Source: Nostoc mirabile CHAB5784
GTDB taxonomy: Bacteria > Cyanobacteriota > Cyanobacteriia > Cyanobacteriales > Nostocaceae
NCBI RefSeq assembly: GCF_020829645.1
Contig: NZ_JAIVFS010000009.1
Location: 1-64,000, forward strand
DNA length: 64,000 nt
Direction of reading: 5' to 3'
Part shown: piece after piece, positions 59,322-64,000 of the stretch
Position numbering within the stretch: the stretch's first letter is position 1
Layout: each line of letters opens with the position of its first letter
The notes under the pieces: generated by a model
The model's input: the letters and a program-made list of their open reading frames with translations, nothing else
What the model was told of the DNA's origin: nothing
The model's database searches: none
Made by a program: the position numbers and the translations under genes

Positions 59322-60281
59322 ATGACTATTCCAGAGCCAATTAAAAAATTTATCACATGGATACAAGGTTTTAACCATCGTCTTTTACGAAATGAAAATG
59401 ATGTAAAAGAAAAGTTTGTTTTCCCAATGTTGCACTATCTCTGTTATCCAGAAAAATGTCATCGTGAATACCCTTTAAAAACATCTAAATCAGAAAAATA
59501 CGGCAAAAAGCCAGAAAATAGTCATATTTATTATATTCAAGATGATATTCAGCAACAAAATACAGGTAATTTACTTGTTTTTATTGAAGTAATAGAACCC
59601 AAAAAAACTAAATTAAATGATGCCATCGAGAAAGCTAATTTTTACATTAATCATTTTAATACACTATTTTTTATTGTCACTAACGGATATGATATTAAGG
59701 TTTTTGAATGTCTATATTGCTATAAAAATGAATTGGTATTTGATATAAATATAGATAAACTTAAAAATAATGATGTTGCTTCAAAATTTTATAATAAACT
59801 AAACTTTGATTGTGTGAAAAATATCGATAAAAATACAACAAATATTTTAACCAATACTAAATATAACTTAATAAAAAAATTAATCAAACACCATCCAGAT
59901 TTGCAGGATGTTTTAGAAAAATGTGATTTTGAGCCTTGCACTACGAGAGAAGGCTACCGCTTGATTATTGTGAGAAAAAAAGTAGCGATCGCATGTAATT
60001 TACCCAAAGCTTTTGGAGAGGGTAATTGTGAAATAGAGTTCAGCAGTCTCATTTTAAAAGGTTTAAAAATTTACTTAAATCATCAAGATATTCTAGGTCA
60101 ATTAATGACTGGATTGCACACACAGCCAGATTCGGGATGTCGTCGGTTTTTTAAACAGTTAAATAAAAATACTTTTGAGATATATTTAGGTCAAACAACT
60201 CTAATTTTATCAGAGTTAGAAGCAGCAGACTTGTGTTTTTGTATTGATGGAGTTTGCCAAGAATATAAAAATTTAATATGA
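59322..60281 (+). CDS. HsdR-N-like nuclease-domain protein next to Argonaute relic
   Basis: A 319-residue, Lys/Asn-rich protein. The N-terminal 130 residues have the shape of the type I restriction HsdR N-terminal nuclease fold: FVFPMLHYL, a DD at 74-75, GNLLVFIEVIEPKK (E92-P-K94 as E-x-K), AIEKANFYIN and FFIVTNGYDIKVFE. The C-terminal half is not recognised. It overlaps the following Argonaute-like gene by four bases (ATGA), so the two were translated together. Prokaryotic Argonautes are often encoded with nucleases of this superfamily. The gene itself looks intact. Its A/T content is higher than that of its neighbours, which suggests horizontal transfer. Confidence 0.7.
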   Translation: MTIPEPIKKFITWIQGFNHRLLRNENDVKEKFVFPMLHYLCYPEKCHREYPLKTSKSEKYGKKPENSHIYYIQDDIQQQNTGNLLVFIEVIEPKKTKLNDAIEKANFYINHFNTLFFIVTNGYDIKVFECLYCYKNELVFDINIDKLKNNDVASKFYNKLNFDCVKNIDKNTTNILTNTKYNLIKKLIKHHPDLQDVLEKCDFEPCTTREGYRLIIVRKKVAIACNLPKAFGEGNCEIEFSSLILKGLKIYLNHQDILGQLMTGLHTQPDSGCRRFFKQLNKNTFEIYLGQTTLILSELEAADLCFCIDGVCQEYKNLI

Positions 60282-61257
60282 GACAAGCTCGGCTACCATC
60301 TGCAAGTTATAATCTTTGGTCTTTATCAGATTCACGAGTCGGTCAAGAATTCTGGTTTTGTGATATGAAGCGAGGCTTTAACAAGGTTCGTCAGAAAGAG
60401 CCTCAAGTTAAAGCTCTGTTGGAAGACAATAAACATCAGAGAATTGGGAAATTAGCACAAGGCGGGGTTTATGAATTTTATCAAGACCCCCAACTTTTGT
60501 CACAGTCTGAAGGTGTAGAAAAAGTTGCAGATATTTTAAAACTCAATCAAGAGCCAGACGAAGTTTAAGTTAAATTTGGTAAAGGTAAAAAGCTGTATGA
60601 ATATGGCATGACTGCTTTGCGTCCCTGTGTTACATCTGAAACAGCTAGTAAGTTTGGGGTTAACTGGGGAGAATTGCTCAAGCAAACCAAAATTCTTTAC
60701 AAAGAACGAACAAAATTATTAGCTACCTACAAAGAAGAAGCTGAAAACGCTTTAAATAATTATGGATTTGAGTTAGGACTCAGCATCAACAGCCGTCACT
60801 ATCCAGAGTTGTTTTGGCAACCACAAGTTCCAATTGAAGATACACCCTTGCTATTTGGCAACGGAGTTATTAGCGCTCAAAGTAAGATTCTCACAGGTCT
60901 TTCTAGAGGTGGTGTTTACCGCCGCCATTATAAATTTTCTGAGCCATCCAGACCAATTCGGATTACTGTTCTGAATCTTTGTGAGGTGGGGTTGGATGAC
61001 TTTATACAAAAACTTAAAGAACGGTTAAAAAGCTATAAATTTGAAAGCCTATTCGTTACCAAATCCCAGCTTTAATTTCTCCTCCCATAGAACAGGTAGT
61101 TGAAACTACTTTAAAACTCACCTTGCTGCATTATGGAGCATTAAAAATGCCTCGCTTACCAATGCCAGTATATGGAGCGCATAAGATGGCAAAACTGCGA
61201 TTAAGGGGGATTTATCCAAGCAGTATGTTAGAGGGCGATCGCCAGTTTTGGTTGTAG
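60278..61257 (+). pseudogene. Remnant of a prokaryotic Argonaute gene (stop codon, large internal deletion)
   Basis: Piece 1 (60278-60568) reads FWFCDMKRGFNKVRQKEPQV and ends at an in-frame TAA. Piece 2 continues in the same frame (60569-61075) with KLYEYGMTALRPCVTS, LLFGNGVISAQSKILTGLSR, GGVYRRHYKF and RITVLNLCE...DDFIQKLKERLK, which has the look of the L2-MID entry of long Argonautes. Piece 3, in another frame (61081-61257), encodes TTLKLTLLHYGALKMPRLPM, PVYGAHKMAKLRLRG and EGDRQFWL, like the C-terminal end of a PIWI domain (R-x-P-x-P-x-x-Y-A-H). The central MID/PIWI part with the catalytic DEDX residues is absent. So the gene is dead; family assignment is by eye. Confidence 0.6.
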
Positions 61258-61395
61258 AATTAACATCAACCCTACAGACATTCTGCATCCAATCAAAACA
61301 TGACTTTTTGCAAGAGCGATCGCAATGCAAACAATTTCTGGTTAAATTTTACTAATGCTCTATAGCTTGATACTTTAGAGGGTAGAAAAATCTAG

Positions 61396-61851
61396 ATGTT
61401 TTGGTTATCTCAATGGCTAGTGTTAGGAACTATATTTGTTAGCTTAACTTTTAGCACACCTTTATTTGCCAGTCATTCTATGAACCAACAAGATATCCAG
61501 ATATTAATAGAAAAAGCTAAAGATGCATGGGTTGCTCAAGATGTCGATGCTCTTGCACAATTGTTTACAGTTGATGGAGAACTAATCGTGCCTGGTCAAT
61601 GCTGGCGGGGGCAAGAAGGAATTCGAGAAGGACTTACCAATTTTAAACAACAGTATTCAGATATCAAAATAGACATCCAGCGGATTATCATTGGAGCAAA
61701 TCAGGCAGCAGTAGAGTGGTACTACGAAGATACAGAAAAGGCAACAGGTCTTCGTAATAAAGCTGATGACGTAATTGTTGTAGATTTCAAGGATAGTCAA
61801 ATTAGTCGTTGGCGTGAATATTTTGACACACAAACGCCAACTAACAGATAG
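61396..61851 (+). CDS. Exported SnoaL/NTF2-like protein
   Basis: A 151-residue protein with a signal peptide (FWLSQWLVLGTIFVSLTFST, cleavage near LFA-SHS) and an NTF2-like domain: LIEKAKDAWVAQDVDALAQL, FTVDGELIVPGQCWRGQEGI, AVEWYYEDTEKATG and SQISRWREYFDTQ. SnoaL-like domains occur as cyclases, isomerases or ligand binders; no specific function can be given. An internal ATG (MNQQDIQIL, 61480) would give a cytosolic form, so the export call depends on the first start. Confidence 0.8.
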   Translation: MFWLSQWLVLGTIFVSLTFSTPLFASHSMNQQDIQILIEKAKDAWVAQDVDALAQLFTVDGELIVPGQCWRGQEGIREGLTNFKQQYSDIKIDIQRIIIGANQAAVEWYYEDTEKATGLRNKADDVIVVDFKDSQISRWREYFDTQTPTNR

Positions 61852-61866
61852 TTGCACTAGTCGTGA

Positions 61867-61911
61867 CACTTCAATCTCCTTAGTTCAAAATGAATTAAGG
61901 AGATTGAAGTG
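61867..61911. terminator. Perfect 16-bp inverted repeat
   Basis: CACTTCAATCTCCTTA and TAAGGAGATTGAAGTG around a 13-base loop, 16 bases after the SnoaL gene stop. No T run follows. It is either a 3' stabilising hairpin or the trace of an element. Confidence 0.55.
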
Positions 61912-62263
61912 CGAAAATTAAGTTGTAATGTAAAAAACACAAGACGTTTATCACCTCAGACCGCTCTGATAAAGAATTTAACCTTCCCTTGGTGATAATG
62001 AAGTGGAGGAAGCGACAAAAACTCCACACCGTCAACGTATTTAATTTACACTGTTCAAACATCTGCGGTCGCTCTCCTTCGATGTCCGATAATGGGCCAC
62101 AGCGGCATAACACCCATACAGTGTTGTTTGTTTTAATAAATATAGAATAGCTAACAGTTGGGTGGAAAACTCTCTCTCCCAAGTAGAAACACTACCTAGC
62201 CAAGAGATATAGCTATATTGTTATACAAACTTGTCTAAAGTAAGATTTTAATTCTTTATAACT
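61912..62263. other. Intergenic region, 350 bases
   Basis: No gene I can support; a 95-codon minus-strand frame (61895-62182) has no family features. No repeat with a second copy in the window was found here. Confidence 0.4.
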
Positions 62264-62956
62264 TTAGCTAGTCATTTGACGCCGTTGGGACTGTGCTTGG
62301 TTAAACTGCTTTTGTTGTGGTGTTAATTGGTTGTAATCACTTGAAGATTGCATATCCCATTGTAATTCTGCTAGTAACAGTAAACTAACGGTCATAATTA
62401 GCCCCGTTGAGAGAAACTGCATGACACCGCAGTACGGCAAAACTAAAATTCCCAGAAAATGAATAAACCCCATCAGAATAAATGTGCGTGAACGCATTCC
62501 TACCCCGGTGCAAAAGTAGCCGATGGCACTTAATCCTAACCACAGTGGACACAAACGCATCAAGACCTCTCCCCATCCCAAAAAAATGCTCAGATCGGTC
62601 AAGATTAAACCCATTATGATTAAAATCGCCCAGCTATAAATAACCCAGCGTAGCTGTTCTACAGTTGCCCAAAACCAAGTTAAACTTACCATACCGACTG
62701 CACCGAATAAGGTAAGCACTGACCACAAAATCGCTTGGCTACTCCAGCTAATGGGTAGAAACTGGGCGGTTACAAAAATCCCAGATGAAATTAGTCCCCA
62801 GAGAATAAATGCTTGATCGACGCGAGTATAAAACTTTGAAAAGAGGATGAAATTTCCAATTTGGTAGTTTAGACAGACTAGACCTTGAATATCTTGAAAA
62901 TCTAGCTCTTGCTGTTTTTCACGCAGGAGCGGCTCAGAGGGATTGAAAAAAGTCAT
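62264..62956 (-). CDS. Multi-spanning membrane protein, cyanobacterial hypothetical
   Basis: A 230-residue protein from ATG 62956 (MTFFNPSEPLLREKQQELDF). About seven membrane helices run from residue 48 to 200 (e.g. VDQAFILWGLISSGIFVTAQ; WVIYSWAILIIMGLILTDLS), and the C-terminus is polar and Gln-rich (QLTPQQKQFNQAQSQRRQMT). I do not recognise the family. An upstream in-frame ATG at 63004 would add 16 polar residues. Confidence 0.72.
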   Translation of the reverse strand: MTFFNPSEPLLREKQQELDFQDIQGLVCLNYQIGNFILFSKFYTRVDQAFILWGLISSGIFVTAQFLPISWSSQAILWSVLTLFGAVGMVSLTWFWATVEQLRWVIYSWAILIIMGLILTDLSIFLGWGEVLMRLCPLWLGLSAIGYFCTGVGMRSRTFILMGFIHFLGILVLPYCGVMQFLSTGLIMTVSLLLLAELQWDMQSSSDYNQLTPQQKQFNQAQSQRRQMTS

Positions 62957-63004
62957 TGATAATCTATTACTCTTGGTAGATGAATAAATTATTACTCTAT
63001 CCAA

Positions 63005-63584
63005 AGATATATTGTTATTTAAATATAAACAAGTAAAGAATAGTTGAGATGCTCTTGAGCGAGAAAGGTTCTAGAAGTCAATACTACTTGTTCTAATTTA
63101 GTATATTCTGAGACTTAAAAAACTCCGCATTCACCTGAAAACTATTTAATAATCTTTTAAAAGATCGTTGATGGAATCGGTTGTTTTCAATAGCGATTGC
63201 AGTGCGAAAATGCCATCTGGTCTAGATTCTCATACAGCAAATCGAACTGTTACTGTACTTATATCAAGCCCGGTTTTACAATTAACCAACAAAAACCAGT
63301 GTGCTATTAATTGGCGAAAGTAACTATACAGGCAGACAAGGGACAAAATCCCATTGTTAAAGGTAGGCAAATTTCCGCCACAGTGTACTGGTAGTCTGTC
63401 AAGGTAGTTTTGAGGGTTTGTAGTAAGGACTTTAGTCCTGAATTTTTAAGCACTTCAGTGCTTACTACAAACTCATCAAAATTAATGAGACAGACCACTA
63501 GTTTCCAGGCCCCAACCGTTTTAGGGTTGGAGGAGAGGTTCTTCCAGAATAACTGAATTGAGCTATTAGTCTCCAAGCCCGAGT
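63005..63584. other. Intergenic region with repeat
   Basis: Contains the GTAGTCTGTC repeat at 63391-63472 and CCCCAACCGTTTTAGGGTTGG (hairpin, 63511-63531), which may terminate trpE transcription. No gene seen. Confidence 0.5.
63391..63472. repeat. Hairpin repeat GTAGTCTGTCAAG...CTACTACAAAC, copy 2
   Basis: Same order of words as at 46032-46118: GTAGTCTGTCAAG, GTAGTAAGGACTTTAGTCCT, AAGCACTTCAGTGCTTACTA then CAAAC. Confidence 0.8.
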
Positions 63585-64000
63585 TCAACGCAAACAACGA
63601 ATCGCCTCTAATAGACCTCTGGCCTTATTCAGCGTCTCTTCGTATTCTTTTTCTGGCTCAGAATCAGCCACCAAACCTGCACCGGCTTGCACGATTACCG
63701 TATTATCATGCACTACCATTGTGCGAATTGCGATCGCAGTATTTAATTGTCCTTCAAAATCGTAATATCCATACACACCGGAATAAACACCCCGACGGCT
63801 AGACTCTAACTCGTGGATAATTTCCATTGCCCGAATCTTGGGTGCGCCGCTTACCGTACCTGCTGGGAAACAAGCTTTCAATAAATCCCATGCTGTTTTA
63901 CCAAGTGCTAATTTACCCACAACATTGCTGACTATGTGCATCACATGGGAGTAGCGCTCAACTACCATTAATTCATCAACTTTGACGCTACCATTTTCAC
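63585..64000 (-). CDS. trpE: Anthranilate synthase component I, C-terminal part (cut by window end)
   Basis: The last 138 codons are in the window; the frame is open through the right edge. [55 protein letters not shown] and [20 protein letters not shown] are core chorismate-binding/catalytic motifs of TrpE, in which E and G residues bind Mg and chorismate. TrpE with TrpG converts chorismate and glutamine to anthranilate. [13 protein letters not shown] suits TrpE better than PabB. The protein ends with [10 protein letters not shown], typical for the cyanobacterial enzyme. Confidence 0.93.
   Translation of the reverse strand, partial: ENGSVKVDELMVVERYSHVMHIVSNVVGKLALGKTAWDLLKACFPAGTVSGAPKIRAMEIIHELESSRRGVYSGVYGYYDFEGQLNTAIAIRTMVVHDNTVIVQAGAGLVADSEPEKEYEETLNKARGLLEAIRCLR

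Noticed and set aside
61895..62182. 95-codon minus-strand frame
   Set aside because: No recognisable motif and it ends in the 61867-61911 inverted repeat; chance frame is more likely.

Overview
The window looks like a piece of chromosome from a filamentous, Nostoc-like (Nostocales) cyanobacterium. The evidence is the abundant palindrome GCGATCGC (HIP1) inside and between genes, heptameric tandem repeats (e.g. ATTACGA, TGACCAA units), mosaic repeats that contain words such as GCGTAGCGTCTC, and cyanobacterial gene families (Ycf51, helical carotenoid protein, OCP C-terminal-domain homologue, DUF6464, Synechocystis-type ArsC, cyanobacterial HEAT and PAS-kinase families). No rRNA or convincing tRNA gene was seen and no CRISPR array. 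The last gene (trpE, minus strand) runs off the right edge.

Layout. 0-3.6 kb: small orphan genes and a renalase-like oxidoreductase gene destroyed by an IS200/IS605-type element with an apparently intact TnpB. 3.8-8.2 kb: YaaW-like protein overlapping an O-antigen ligase/polymerase, hypothetical proteins, Ycf51. 8.8-11.3 kb: an iron-type alcohol dehydrogenase overlapping an LL-diaminopimelate-type aminotransferase. 11.3-12.0 kb: antitoxin-PIN toxin pair. 12.2-14.8 kb: arsenic resistance cluster arsR - aquaglyceroporin - arsH - arsC, with a miniature element between arsR and the rest and a promoter carrying two ATCAAC...TTGAAAT boxes. 14.9-19.0 kb: XRE regulator plus a 1280-residue PAS/GAF hybrid histidine kinase. 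19-25 kb: acyltransferase, repeats, GNAT, hypotheticals and a secreted seven-repeat propeller-like protein. 25.7-34.1 kb: a branched-chain/neutral amino acid ABC transporter (SBP, LivH, LivM, LivG, LivF) interrupted by selfish-looking nuclease-fold genes. 35-42.9 kb: nuclease-like protein, histidine phosphatase, glucokinase, a broken fasciclin gene, a degenerate receiver protein, and MacA/MacB-type efflux permease and adaptor, whose ATPase lies on the opposite strand at 45.2 kb beyond 2.3 kb of repeats. 46-50.6 kb: helical carotenoid protein, HAD phosphatase, QueG, and the OCP-CTD homologue. 50.7-53.7 kb: a partner-switching signalling module (anti-sigma-like kinase, REC-GAF-PP2C phosphatase) and a NarL response regulator. 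54-59 kb: WecG/TagA glycosyltransferase, FtsE, HEAT membrane protein, alpha/beta hydrolase. 59.3-61.3 kb: a restriction-nuclease-like gene overlapping the decayed remains of a prokaryotic Argonaute. 61-64 kb: SnoaL-like protein, membrane protein, trpE.

The most distinctive content is (i) the Argonaute/nuclease remnant, which is too broken to be read as one gene but has a recognisable L2/MID-like part and a PIWI C-terminal tail; (ii) the arsenic cluster in which an aquaporin takes the place of an ArsB/Acr3 pump; (iii) a leader with ribosome-binding site and GTG start shared by two unrelated genes 36 kb apart; and (iv) a large set of miniature inverted-repeat elements, several with two copies inside the window, that have shaped operons and even coding sequence. 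Many genes here are visibly decayed (renalase-like, DUF6888-like, RelE, Uma2, FAS1, TnpA, Argonaute), so this is a repeat-rich, actively eroding accessory-gene landscape between stable housekeeping genes. All names rest on motif recognition by eye; no database search was run.
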